Below are positions 26,988-35,466 of a DNA stretch of 54,959 nucleotides, piece by piece. The position numbers and the translations under genes are program-made. Source of the DNA: an uncultured Alphaproteobacteria bacterium (lineage in GTDB: Bacteria; Pseudomonadota; Alphaproteobacteria; HIMB59; GCA-002718135); the NCBI GenBank assembly GCA_902571865.1, contig CACGDO010000002.1:1-54959 (forward strand). The letters are read 5' to 3'. Below the pieces are notes generated by a model, which ran no database searches, was not told the origin of the DNA, and was given only the letters and a program-made list of their open reading frames with translations. The number at the start of each line of letters is the position of its first letter. The stretch's first letter is position 1.

Positions 26988-27913
26988 TTATTTCCCCAAA
27001 ATATTTTAACAACATATCTTGAGATAGAAGGAATAAGCACAACAGCTAATGTGATAATCAATAATACATAAGCTGCTGCTGAAGCTCTACCCAAATTAAA
27101 TGTTTCAAATGCTTCTTGATAAATAAAATAATTTAAAGTTGTAGTTCCACCTCCAGGACCTCCTCTTGTAAGAACAAAGATGGTATCGAACGATTTCATT
27201 GCCAAAACAAATTGTATCAAAAATAATGGTATTACTATTGGTAACATTAATGGAAATAAAATATAAAAAAATCTCTGAAATACATTAGCACCATCTACCG
27301 CGGCAGCTTCAAATGCTTCAGATGGTAAACTTTGAAGACCTGATAAAAAAAATAATGTCATAAAAGGTATTGCTTTCCAAATTTCAGCTATTGCAATTAT
27401 ATGTAAAGCAATTAACGGATCTGCTAACCAAATTTTATAACTTGATATTACTCCTAACTGATAAAATAAAGCGTTTAAAAATCCTGTATCTGCATGAAAC
27501 ATTTGTCCCCAAAGCACACCTGAAACTACAGATGGAACTGCCCAGGGCAAGACAATCATTACCCTTAAAAAAGCTTTACCAATAAATTTTTCATTTAATA
27601 ACAATGCTATTAGAAAAGAAAAAATAGATGTAAATAGACAAATTAACAAACCAAAATAAATCGTTCTTAAAACTGCAGAAGTGAAAAAGGAATTATTAAT
27701 TAAAAATTCAAAATTTTTAAATTGTATAAATTTTTTAATTTTTAATCTAACAATATCATATTCTGCAAAACTAATTATAAAAGTGAAAATAGCTGGATAC
27801 AGATAAGTTATAAAAACAAGAATTAATGAAGGAAGAATTAAACTAAAAGCGAGAATGTTTTCTCTAGAAAATTTAAAACTTAAATTACTTGGATGTTTGG
27901 AATGATCTGTCAT
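26984..27913 (-). CDS. Sugar-type ABC transporter permease (MalF/UgpA-like)
   Basis: 309 residues with six hydrophobic segments. The EAA loop is LPSEAFEAAAVDGANVFQRFFYILFPLMLP, and FVLTRGGPGGGTTTLNYFIYQEAF is the CUT1 signature after it. The start lies 29 bases inside the end of the metallo-hydrolase gene, an unusually long overlap. No later Met is available before the first helix. Confidence 0.92.
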   Translation of the reverse strand: MTDHSKHPSNLSFKFSRENILAFSLILPSLILVFITYLYPAIFTFIISFAEYDIVRLKIKKFIQFKNFEFLINNSFFTSAVLRTIYFGLLICLFTSIFSFLIALLLNEKFIGKAFLRVMIVLPWAVPSVVSGVLWGQMFHADTGFLNALFYQLGVISSYKIWLADPLIALHIIAIAEIWKAIPFMTLFFLSGLQSLPSEAFEAAAVDGANVFQRFFYILFPLMLPIVIPLFLIQFVLAMKSFDTIFVLTRGGPGGGTTTLNYFIYQEAFETFNLGRASAAAYVLLIITLAVVLIPSISRYVVKIFWGNK

Positions 27914-28640
27914 GCCCTGGAATTACAAGATCAGGCTTATAATTTTTTGCTTTATCAAGAGATTTATTTAGTTGTTTCAAATTTTCTTCAGGATACCATC
28001 TAGAAAATTTTCTGTTGCAATATTCCTCTTTGGTCATTGTTTGATCTCCTGCAATTAAAACAGTTTCATTATCAGTTTTAACAATAAAGGAAATATGCCC
28101 ATTTGTGTGCCCAGGTGTTGTAATTGCATAAACGTCTTCCATAATTTTCGTTTCATCTTCATCTGAAATTTCAATTATTTCACCCATCATTGATTTTTTT
28201 GCTTCAACAATTTCTTTACCCTCAATGGCTATCATATCTTCAAATTCTTTATCACCAATGATCCAAGGTTTATTTCTAAAATGAACAATTGAAGCAGCGT
28301 GATCAGAATGTGTATGTGTAGTTGCTACAATATCTATATCTTCATATGTTAAATTTTTAGAAGCAAGTGCCCTTTTTAATATGGAATAAAAGCCAATATG
28401 ATAATTACCAGGATCGACTAATATATTTTTTTCTCCTCTTATTAATGTTGTAGTAGCTACAGGCAAAAAACCAACATTTGTATCAAAAATTGGTCCATCA
28501 TCTGTGCTTACTCCCATTAATTTTTCCATTTCATCTAATTGCTGTTCAGGGTGTGAAGAAAACAAATAAATTAATTCATTGTTATGATAGCTAAATCTTA
28601 AAGTTACTGGATTAATTAAAATATCTACTACAGTACTCAT
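27885..28640 (-). CDS. Metallo-beta-lactamase-fold hydrolase
   Basis: 251 residues. The zinc motif is TTHTHSDHAAS, with ligands H109, H111, D113 and H114. GHTNGH supplies the next His, AGDQ the bridging Asp, and a C-terminal PGHD the last His. The lactonase-like organisation (NILVDPG before the HxHxDH) is consistent with hydrolysis of a lactone or another ester. It is cytoplasmic. The position between the permeases and the TIM-barrel-like gene in a catabolic run suggests ring opening of an oxidised sugar or cyclitol product, which is inference. Confidence 0.88.
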   Translation of the reverse strand: MSTVVDILINPVTLRFSYHNNELIYLFSSHPEQQLDEMEKLMGVSTDDGPIFDTNVGFLPVATTTLIRGEKNILVDPGNYHIGFYSILKRALASKNLTYEDIDIVATTHTHSDHAASIVHFRNKPWIIGDKEFEDMIAIEGKEIVEAKKSMMGEIIEISDEDETKIMEDVYAITTPGHTNGHISFIVKTDNETVLIAGDQTMTKEEYCNRKFSRWYPEENLKQLNKSLDKAKNYKPDLVIPGHDRSFQTSK

Positions 28641-29863
28641 TAAATATTATTATCCTGAAGAGAAAGACTTTTATTTATCCAATCTAAATTTTCATAATTC
28701 ATAAATGAATAATTATAAAAACTAAAACCTGCGGCGTCATTATTAAATATTTCAATTTGGTTAGTTAAATCTTTTTGATTTGATGTTTGTGGAAGAATTG
28801 TCCTAATTGCTGGTATCATATCGACTTTATTTTTTATAACATCTTTATAAATTTCATATTTTTTCTTATTAAAATCTAAATCTGCAAAATAAAATGTTGG
28901 ATGAATTTCATCTATAAGTGGTAAGAGGTATTCTAAATTTACACCATTTTGCCATCTTTGATTATAGGGGCCAAGCGAATACAAAGGCCCGAAGTCTAAC
29001 AAACCAATTTTTAAACTCTTATCTTGTCTAAGCTCATTAATAACAGCCTTATTAATATTAGTAATACTCTCTTCTCTTATTAGATAATATTGCCAGAATT
29101 GACCATCTAAAATTTTTTCAAAATCTTGCCAATCCATTTTATCATTATTTAAGCGTTTATTAAAATAGTCATCTGAAATTTTTTTGACCCAATTTTTTAT
29201 AATTTCTCCATCAACATTTTTATTCTTTAATTGATCCATACAACTTCTACTGAAATTGAGAGACATTAAAAAATCTAAATCATCTGGAAAATCTACTCCA
29301 ATTACTTCATGATGATGACCATGTCTAAGTGGTAAATATTCAAGAGATTCAACTAAAATTTTATCAAAGACACCTAGATTAACAACGTCTTTTGATACTT
29401 TAACAAAGTGATCAACTACCTCAGAATTGAATGGACATAAAGAATGAGTAATTGGGTCTCCCCAAGCATTATGTACTGATATTTCGTTATACTTAGTTCC
29501 TATCCCAGAATTATGTGTTCCAAGCATCCAAGCACACAAATTTATATTATTTTGTTTACACTTATTAGATAATTCCTCCCAAAACTTAGTCCAATTTTCA
29601 GTTAGATTACTTATAGGTGATTGAAAAGTATGATTTTTGTGCCAATTACTAGGATTAAAATATAAGGCTCCAGGTTCAGGAAAATATATTTTTCTTTTTT
29701 TACTATGAGGTAAAAAAAACATGCCAGAATGATAATTTACAGTAACATAAATAGAATTTAATCCACTTCTTTTAACTGCATCAATTATTGCATCATAACC
29801 TTCATCAATTATATCCCAGGGATAGCAAAACAAAGCGAAACTTTTTTTATTCATTTTTACCAT
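28640..29863 (-). CDS. Uncharacterised protein, possibly TIM-barrel glycoside-hydrolase-like
   Basis: 407 residues with no signal peptide. I do not recognise the family with certainty. The N-terminus (FALFCYPWDIIDEGYDAII, then AVKRSGLNSIYVTVNYHSG) reads like the first strands of a TIM barrel. FPEPGALYF (61-69), AWMLGTHNSG (111-120), and VESLEYLPLR with HGHHHE (171-186) are distinctive. The acidic residues in VESLE and the His cluster could be catalytic or metal-binding. It is coupled to the creatininase gene (17-base overlap) and to the metallo-hydrolase gene (1-base overlap), so it is part of the same pathway. Function is unknown. A second start codon lies three residues in. Confidence 0.6.
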   Translation of the reverse strand: MVKMNKKSFALFCYPWDIIDEGYDAIIDAVKRSGLNSIYVTVNYHSGMFFLPHSKKRKIYFPEPGALYFNPSNWHKNHTFQSPISNLTENWTKFWEELSNKCKQNNINLCAWMLGTHNSGIGTKYNEISVHNAWGDPITHSLCPFNSEVVDHFVKVSKDVVNLGVFDKILVESLEYLPLRHGHHHEVIGVDFPDDLDFLMSLNFSRSCMDQLKNKNVDGEIIKNWVKKISDDYFNKRLNNDKMDWQDFEKILDGQFWQYYLIREESITNINKAVINELRQDKSLKIGLLDFGPLYSLGPYNQRWQNGVNLEYLLPLIDEIHPTFYFADLDFNKKKYEIYKDVIKNKVDMIPAIRTILPQTSNQKDLTNQIEIFNNDAAGFSFYNYSFMNYENLDWINKSLSLQDNNI

Positions 29864-30641
29864 TTAAAGGTTTTTTCCATTTTGAAAAATCTTCAATAAA
29901 ATCACAAATTTTATTTGTTATAATTTCGAAAAGATCAGCGCCTTTTTCTTTCGTTGCAAGACTAGGTGAGCCTATAACTCCATGATCTGAAAGTTCCTTG
30001 AAGCTAGCGCTTACACCAACTGTTCCTCCAGCTAAAAGATCAACTCCTGTATAAGTAGATCTAGTTAATGGATTATCAATTATATTTTCTTTATTAACTA
30101 TATCTTCCTGCATGTGTAACATTAGCGATGTTTCCATTTCACAAGCATGATTTATTCCACCTAGATCAGACTGTCTCCAGTTATCTATTTCTTTCATAGC
30201 AAAATCCCAATATGAAGCTGTAGCTATGTAAATATTTTTATCATATTTTAATTTTTGTAATACATTTTTTAAAATTCCGATGTTACCACCGTGACCATTT
30301 AATATTAGAATTCTTTCAAGTTTATTTTTAAATAGACTTTCAACTATATCCATTATTAAGCTAATTAATGTTTCATCTTTAATGGAAATCGTACCTGGAA
30401 AATCTAAATGATGTGGTGAATATCCTGACCAAATAACAGGAGTTACAACAGAATTAATATTTTTTTTATGAGATTTTTTTACAGACTCAATTGCAATGTT
30501 GTTAACCATGAATTCATCTACTTTAAGCGGAAGATGTTTTCCATGCTGTTCAAATGCACCAAGAGGAAGAAGGACTACCGGATCTTTATCTGATAAATCC
30601 TTAACTTCCTCCCAAGTATAATTACCCAAATTAATTTTCAT
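29847..30641 (-). CDS. Creatininase family amidohydrolase
   Basis: 264 residues. The metal-site motifs are LGAFEQHGKHLP (E31, H33), VDEF (D42), LILNGHGGN, and the later INHACEMETSLML with Glu. The family opens cyclic amides or related rings (creatinine, and members acting on cyclitol or flavin-precursor intermediates) and uses Zn or Mn. It follows the substrate-binding protein in the same run. Together with the Gfo/Idh and metallo-beta-lactamase-fold enzymes it suggests breakdown of a cyclic substrate. Which one cannot be decided from sequence. Confidence 0.88.
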   Translation of the reverse strand: MKINLGNYTWEEVKDLSDKDPVVLLPLGAFEQHGKHLPLKVDEFMVNNIAIESVKKSHKKNINSVVTPVIWSGYSPHHLDFPGTISIKDETLISLIMDIVESLFKNKLERILILNGHGGNIGILKNVLQKLKYDKNIYIATASYWDFAMKEIDNWRQSDLGGINHACEMETSLMLHMQEDIVNKENIIDNPLTRSTYTGVDLLAGGTVGVSASFKELSDHGVIGSPSLATKEKGADLFEIITNKICDFIEDFSKWKKPLNGKNE

Positions 30642-30662
30642 AATTTGTGTAAATTTTAATTA

Positions 30663-31958
30663 TTATGATCTGCTTGCATTTATTTGCTTCACAGCATCAT
30701 TTAAAGCATCTTTTGCACTTTTCTTTTGGGTTAATGCCAAAGACACTTCATTTGATAATAGTTCTACCCATTGATTTCTATCTGCAGAAAAACCTGCATC
30801 TACAGGATAAAGATATGAGTCCCTAATTACACCTGCAAATGAAATATTTTTAACAACATCAGGATGATTCAGTGCCGGTTCTAATGATGGCGCCCAAGGT
30901 GATGTCGATCCTTGCAGAATTTGATTATCAGGATTTAATGCTAACTCAATAAACTGTTTTCCTGCTTCAGGATTATCAGCATACTTAGGTATAGCTAAAA
31001 ATTCTGATCCATCTACAGATGCTGAAGTTTCTAATGCAGGAAGTGGCGCTATACCACTCATTCCTTGTACTGCTGAATCTTCAGTAAAATTAGCAATTCC
31101 ACTAATAAACGGCCATGTTAAGAAAAATCCTCTTTTACCCGCCATATAGCTTGGAGAAGCATCAAATACCCATGTGTAAGTAGGCGTTGCTGGGTCAATA
31201 ATTTTATCTTTGTGTAAAAGATCAACCATCATATTTAAGGCCTCAACACCGGCATCACTATTCATGATTGGATCAAGATTTCCATCTAAAAAACTTCCTC
31301 CATTTGCTTGAAGTAATGCGCCAAAAGTCCAAAAACTGTGCGTACCTGCCCAAGCATCAACAATACCGTAAATATCATTATCAGGATCATTTATTTCTTT
31401 AGCAAAACGAATAAGTTCGTTCCAAGAATTTTTAGTACTATGCCAATTATTAGGCGCTTCTGTGTCTAATCCAGCATTTTTAAGTAGATTTTTATTCCAG
31501 TGTAGTACTGGGCAACCAATAGTAATTGGTGCAGCATATACTTTTCCTTTGTAAGTTGCAGCAGTTAAACTATTTTGCATAACGCCGTTTGGCTTTAATG
31601 TATCATTGACAAAATCACTCATGTCCATCAACCAACCTTTGTCTGCCAAACCAGCAATTTCTGAAGCAGTAACAAATATAGCATCACCTACACTTTTTCT
31701 AGCAATGTAAGCTGAATTTAGTTTTACTGATAAATCTGGTGTTGTGACTGTTTCTATACTTGGTGTAACACCATATTTTTCTGCGTAAGCAGGAGCCAAA
31801 GCTTGTAAATAATCCATATGTGAACCGAGCAAAAGACTAACTGGTTTAGTGTTAGCAGCAAATGCATATTTCATACCAACTTGTGATACTAGAGCACCTG
31901 CAAGAGCAGCAGAACCTGTATGGTTAATAAACTTTCTCCTAGAGATCTTTTTTTTCAT
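30663..31958 (-). CDS. Extracellular sugar-type solute-binding protein, Tat-exported
   Basis: 431 residues from ATG 31958. The longer reading from 31970 uses an ATG that is part of the ribosome-binding site GGAGGG (31963-31968), so the inner ATG, 4 bases after that site, is preferred. The N-terminus KKKISRRKFINHTG followed by an Ala-rich segment is a twin-arginine signal. The rest is the two-lobed SBP type 1 fold. A TATAAT -10 candidate on the minus strand at 31978-31983 would give a very short leader. It leads the nine-gene minus-strand run and sets the specificity of the importer. Confidence 0.9.
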   Translation of the reverse strand: MKKKISRRKFINHTGSAALAGALVSQVGMKYAFAANTKPVSLLLGSHMDYLQALAPAYAEKYGVTPSIETVTTPDLSVKLNSAYIARKSVGDAIFVTASEIAGLADKGWLMDMSDFVNDTLKPNGVMQNSLTAATYKGKVYAAPITIGCPVLHWNKNLLKNAGLDTEAPNNWHSTKNSWNELIRFAKEINDPDNDIYGIVDAWAGTHSFWTFGALLQANGGSFLDGNLDPIMNSDAGVEALNMMVDLLHKDKIIDPATPTYTWVFDASPSYMAGKRGFFLTWPFISGIANFTEDSAVQGMSGIAPLPALETSASVDGSEFLAIPKYADNPEAGKQFIELALNPDNQILQGSTSPWAPSLEPALNHPDVVKNISFAGVIRDSYLYPVDAGFSADRNQWVELLSNEVSLALTQKKSAKDALNDAVKQINASRS

Positions 31959-32127
31959 TTTACCCTCCATTAAAATGATTATAGAAAGATTGAAACGTAT
32001 TTAAAATATAAAGTCAATGGAGAACGAATTAAATTCCTCAATTCTTAATGAATTAAATTTTAATATTAAAATTAGCTCAAATATCTAATTTTATTGATCT
32101 TATAAAAAAAATAATTTTAAAACTACA

Positions 32128-32144
32128 TATGCATTTAATGCATA
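32128..32144. promoter_or_regulatory. Palindrome TATGCAT-TTA-ATGCATA, possible operator
   Basis: A perfect 17-base inverted repeat lies in the 255-base spacer between the solute-binding protein gene (minus) and the 58-codon ORF (plus), about 70 bases before the latter. The rest of the spacer is plain A/T-rich sequence with a weaker 8-bp inverted repeat at 32068-32092. No regulator gene is nearby to match it with. Confidence 0.3.
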
Positions 32145-32213
32145 ATTAAATTGATAGATTTATACTTTAATTGCATGGAATAATTACTAAATCATACAAG
32201 AAAGGAATTAATA

Positions 32214-32390
32214 ATGATTAATGTTTTTAACTTTTTTAATAAAGTTTACGAAGATTTAAGTGACAAAAACTATAATAATGATGAAGATTTAGTTAAATAT
32301 TTCAAATCTGAATATGGCAAAGAGTGGAAAATTGAATTAGACAAACATCTACTAAGAACTGAATTTGATATTAATAAGAAAGCCGCATAA
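32214..32390 (+). CDS. Small acidic protein of 58 residues, unknown function
   Basis: ATG 32214 is preceded by AAGGA (32202-32206), a sound ribosome-binding site. TAA is at 32388-32390. The peptide begins MINVFNFFNKVYEDLS, is rich in Asp, Glu, Asn, Lys and Tyr, and ends FDINKKAA. It has no membrane segment and no known motif. The stop codon falls in the loop of a GC-rich hairpin, so transcript end and coding end coincide. The only plus-strand gene between two minus-strand operons, it looks like an independent short transcript. Confidence 0.6.
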   Translation: MINVFNFFNKVYEDLSDKNYNNDEDLVKYFKSEYGKEWKIELDKHLLRTEFDINKKAA

Positions 32391-32401
32391 TCGGCGGCTT
32401 T
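32379..32401 (-). terminator. GC-rich stem-loop terminator, probably bidirectional
   Basis: The arms AAAGCCGC (32379-32386) and GCGGCTTT (32394-32401) pair perfectly around a 7-base loop. Reading the minus strand, the stem is followed by CTTATTAA, a U-rich tail, and the stem lies 3 bases after the aminopeptidase stop. On the plus strand it would also end the 58-codon ORF transcript, whose stop is in the loop. Confidence 0.75.
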
Positions 32402-32403
32402 AG

Positions 32404-34167
32404 CTAAATTTTAGAAGTTGCCCCTTTAAGCCAATCTCGCTCTTTATTCTCAAGGTACGACTCCAATTTTTCGTACACTTTTTTATGATATTTATTTAAC
32501 CAATGTCTTTCAATTTGATCAAGCATACTACTTTCAACAAGATCCAAATCTATTGGACACCACGAGATATTTTCAAAATATAATTTATTATCATTATTCT
32601 CTTTTATCACGACTAAATTTTCTGTTCTTATACCATATTCATTTTCTTTATAGTATCCAGGTTCATTGGATAAAATCATTCCCGGAAGCAACTCAACGCT
32701 ATCAAACATTGATTTTTTTGCAATACGTTGTGGAGCTTCATGGACACTCAAAAAACTTCCTATACCGTGACCAGTACCATGATCATAATCTAAATTAATT
32801 TCTTGTAGACTTTTTCTTGCTAGATAATCAATATCAGTTCCTTTTGTTCCCTTTTCAAAAACATGATTTGATAATGCAATATGACCTTTAAGAACTCTAG
32901 TAAATCTATCTTTTTGTTCTGTTGTTGCTTCACCTAAAATTATAGTTCTTGTTATATCGGTTGTTCCATCAAAATATTGCCCTCCTGAGTCAACGAGATA
33001 AATATTATTATCTGAGAAAAATGATTTTCCTTCTTCAGTAACACGGTAATGAGGAAGGGCTGCATTTTGATCAATTGCTGATATTGTATCAAAAGATAGA
33101 GAATGAAATAATTCATTTTTTCTTCGAAGATTTTCTAAATGATGTGCAACACTTATTTCATCATTTGATTTAGGATCCATGATATTTTTTAACCAATAAA
33201 TATATTTGGTAATACTAACACCATCTCTTATATGTGCTTTTTTTGCCCCATCTAGTTCAGTTTCATTTTTGATAGCTTTTAACAAAATACATGGATTTAC
33301 TAAATTTTTAGTATTTATTTTTTGTTTTCTTAAAAGATCTAAAAAATAAAAAGTGGTGGAATTAAAATCTAAACCAATTGATTCGGATGAATTAATGTTA
33401 TTGAAAATTGATCCGATATTTTCAATATTATTAATATTTATTAGTGTTTGGATTTCTTTTTTTAGAATTTCTGGCATTGAAGACTCTTTAATATACAAAG
33501 AGTGTTTGTTATTTTTTGAAATTAGAAGATAAGAATAAAGCAACGGTGTATATTTAATATCATCTGCTCTTAAATTTAATAGCCAAGCAATATTATCAAG
33601 TCCAGAAACAAAGTAATGATCAATTTCATTTTGATCTAAAAATTTTTTTAAAATATCTAATTTTTCACTTCTGGCCTGACCAGCAAAACTTGTTGGGTGA
33701 TCAAATATATCTGTATACTGAGTTTTTGGTTGATTTTCCCATATTAAATCAACAAAATTTTTATCTATTAGTTGAAGTTGAGATGTTGAATTCTTTAACA
33801 TTTTTTCTACTTTTTCAATTTCTATAATTGAATGAAGAGTTGGATCTAATGCAATTTTATATTCTTCTTCTAATAAGATTTTTTCTAAATCTGTCCAAAA
33901 GCTATTTAGATGTTTTGCCTGAATCTCTTTGGCATTAATTTGAGTATTTGCTTGAAAAGTATATCTTCCATCAACATACAAGAAGGCATCTGTTGGTGTT
34001 ATAATTGCTCTTCCTGCTGAACCAGAAAAATTTGTTATAAAATTTAATCTTTCTGCATTTGGGGAAATATACTCATTTAAATATTCATCACTTCTATTAA
34101 TGACAAAAATATCGGTATCTTTTTCTTTTAATAGATTTTGTAATTTTTTTAAATTTGATTGATTCAT
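32404..34167 (-). CDS. pepP: Aminopeptidase P family protein (Xaa-Pro aminopeptidase, M24)
   Basis: 587 residues, the long three-domain form usual in alphaproteobacteria and eukaryotic APP1. The metal ligands lie in LVDSGGQYFDGTTDITRTI (two Asp), HGTGHGIGSFLSVHE (His), LSNEPGYY (Glu) and GIRTENL (Glu). It removes N-terminal residues before proline and should be cytoplasmic. The start abuts the stop of the dehydratase gene (1-base overlap), so the two form a small amino-acid turnover operon. Confidence 0.93.
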   Translation of the reverse strand: MNQSNLKKLQNLLKEKDTDIFVINRSDEYLNEYISPNAERLNFITNFSGSAGRAIITPTDAFLYVDGRYTFQANTQINAKEIQAKHLNSFWTDLEKILLEEEYKIALDPTLHSIIEIEKVEKMLKNSTSQLQLIDKNFVDLIWENQPKTQYTDIFDHPTSFAGQARSEKLDILKKFLDQNEIDHYFVSGLDNIAWLLNLRADDIKYTPLLYSYLLISKNNKHSLYIKESSMPEILKKEIQTLININNIENIGSIFNNINSSESIGLDFNSTTFYFLDLLRKQKINTKNLVNPCILLKAIKNETELDGAKKAHIRDGVSITKYIYWLKNIMDPKSNDEISVAHHLENLRRKNELFHSLSFDTISAIDQNAALPHYRVTEEGKSFFSDNNIYLVDSGGQYFDGTTDITRTIILGEATTEQKDRFTRVLKGHIALSNHVFEKGTKGTDIDYLARKSLQEINLDYDHGTGHGIGSFLSVHEAPQRIAKKSMFDSVELLPGMILSNEPGYYKENEYGIRTENLVVIKENNDNKLYFENISWCPIDLDLVESSMLDQIERHWLNKYHKKVYEKLESYLENKERDWLKGATSKI

Positions 34168-35132
34168 TATAACTTATTAAATAAACTTAGATCGATATTA
34201 CCACCAGAAATCATAACTATAATTTTTTTATTTTTAACATCAATTTTATTATTTAATGCTGCTGCAGCTGCAACTGCTCCTCCTGGCTCCACAACTATTT
34301 TAAGTTGTTCAGCTAGCAAAATTATAGTTTTTGTTACTTCTTCATCAGAAACACTTAGTCCTCCTTCAAGATTATTTGAATTAATTTGAAAAGTTATATT
34401 ACCAGGTTGTGGTGCCAATAGTGCATCACAAAAAGATTTAGCATTTTTTTTATTTTCTATAAGTTTACCAGCTTCTAAAGATCTTTTTGTGTCATCAAAT
34501 TCTTCAGGCTCTACAGAATATGATTTTATATTTGGGTAAATATGTTTTAAGTATGTTGATGTTCCTGCAATAAGCCCTCCACCTCCACAACAACATAAAT
34601 ACAGATCAGGTTCAATTGATTGCTCTTTCAAATCATTTACAATTTCGATAGCTGCAGTTCCCTGACCAGCAATTATATCTTCATCATCATAGGGTTTAAT
34701 TAAAGCTCTATTATCCTTCTTTTGAATTTCATTTCCTATCTCTTCTCTACTTTGAAAGTAAGTGTCGTATAATATTACCTCTGCTCCATATTTTTTTGTA
34801 TTTTCAATTTTTATTTGAGGTGCAGTTTTAGGCATTATTATTTTTGCACTAATAGTATTAATCATAGATGCATAGGCAACAGCCTGTGCATGATTACCTG
34901 ACGAATATGCTACTACACCTGAGTCTTTTACAGTTTCTATTAATTTTGTAATTTTATGTGTAGCTCCACGTAGTTTAAATGATCCAGTATTTTGTAAATT
35001 CTCAAGTTTAAAATAAATTTCAGCTTCTAAAAGATTATTTATGTAATCATTAGTTACCAAAGGAGTTTTTGTTACCTTTTGGTTGATTAATTTATAAGCA
35101 TTATCAACATTTAAATAGCTAAAATCAGTCAT
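34167..35132 (-). CDS. PLP-dependent threonine/serine dehydratase
   Basis: 321 residues. The PLP lysine is K53 in GSFKLRGATHK. SSGNHAQAVAYAS and CCCGGGGLIAG bind the cofactor phosphate. It lacks the C-terminal ACT-like regulatory domain of biosynthetic IlvA, so it is a catabolic threonine ammonia-lyase, a serine dehydratase or a serine racemase. It is adjacent to aminopeptidase P, consistent with use of amino acids released from peptides. Confidence 0.88.
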   Translation of the reverse strand: MTDFSYLNVDNAYKLINQKVTKTPLVTNDYINNLLEAEIYFKLENLQNTGSFKLRGATHKITKLIETVKDSGVVAYSSGNHAQAVAYASMINTISAKIIMPKTAPQIKIENTKKYGAEVILYDTYFQSREEIGNEIQKKDNRALIKPYDDEDIIAGQGTAAIEIVNDLKEQSIEPDLYLCCCGGGGLIAGTSTYLKHIYPNIKSYSVEPEEFDDTKRSLEAGKLIENKKNAKSFCDALLAPQPGNITFQINSNNLEGGLSVSDEEVTKTIILLAEQLKIVVEPGGAVAAAAALNNKIDVKNKKIIVMISGGNIDLSLFNKL

Positions 35133-35181
35133 AATTTTAAAGTTTTACATCGTTTTAATGGAATAAACTAAAAAAAAATAT

Positions 35182-35466
35182 ATGTATATTAACATGGAAC
35201 AGAACAAAGTAACTTCGCCTTGCATTAGCGTATGTAAAACTGACCCAATCTCAGGGTATTGCTATGGCTGTGGAAGAACTAATGAAGAAAAAGATATTTG
35301 GAAAGATGAAAATACTTCAAATGAATGGAAACAAAATAATTTATCTGAACTAAAATCTAGATTATCAGATTGGCAGTTAGAGGCATTTGAAGAATCTTAT
35401 AAATCTAAGGTTGAAACAGGTTTATCTCTTATTAAGAAAAAATTAGCTGAAAATCGTAAAAATTGA
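35182..35466 (+). CDS. DUF1289 domain protein
   Basis: 94 residues from ATG 35182. An ATG four codons later gives MEQNKVTSPCISVCK and may be the true start, with no clear ribosome-binding site for either. Four Cys in SPCISVCKTDPISGYCYGCG form the DUF1289 signature, thought to bind zinc or an Fe-S cluster. The remainder is a Trp/Glu/Lys-rich helical tail. Function is unknown. The stop overlaps the TTG start of the CIA30-like gene. Confidence 0.85.
   Translation: MYINMEQNKVTSPCISVCKTDPISGYCYGCGRTNEEKDIWKDENTSNEWKQNNLSELKSRLSDWQLEAFEESYKSKVETGLSLIKKKLAENRKN

Noticed and set aside
31959-31970. Upstream ATG (MEGK) for the solute-binding protein
   Set aside because: That ATG overlaps the GGAGGG ribosome-binding site of the next ATG, which directly precedes the twin-arginine signal.
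32026-32092. Short direct repeat GAATTAAATT and an 8-bp A/T inverted repeat in the importer spacer
   Set aside because: Such repeats are expected by chance at this base composition.
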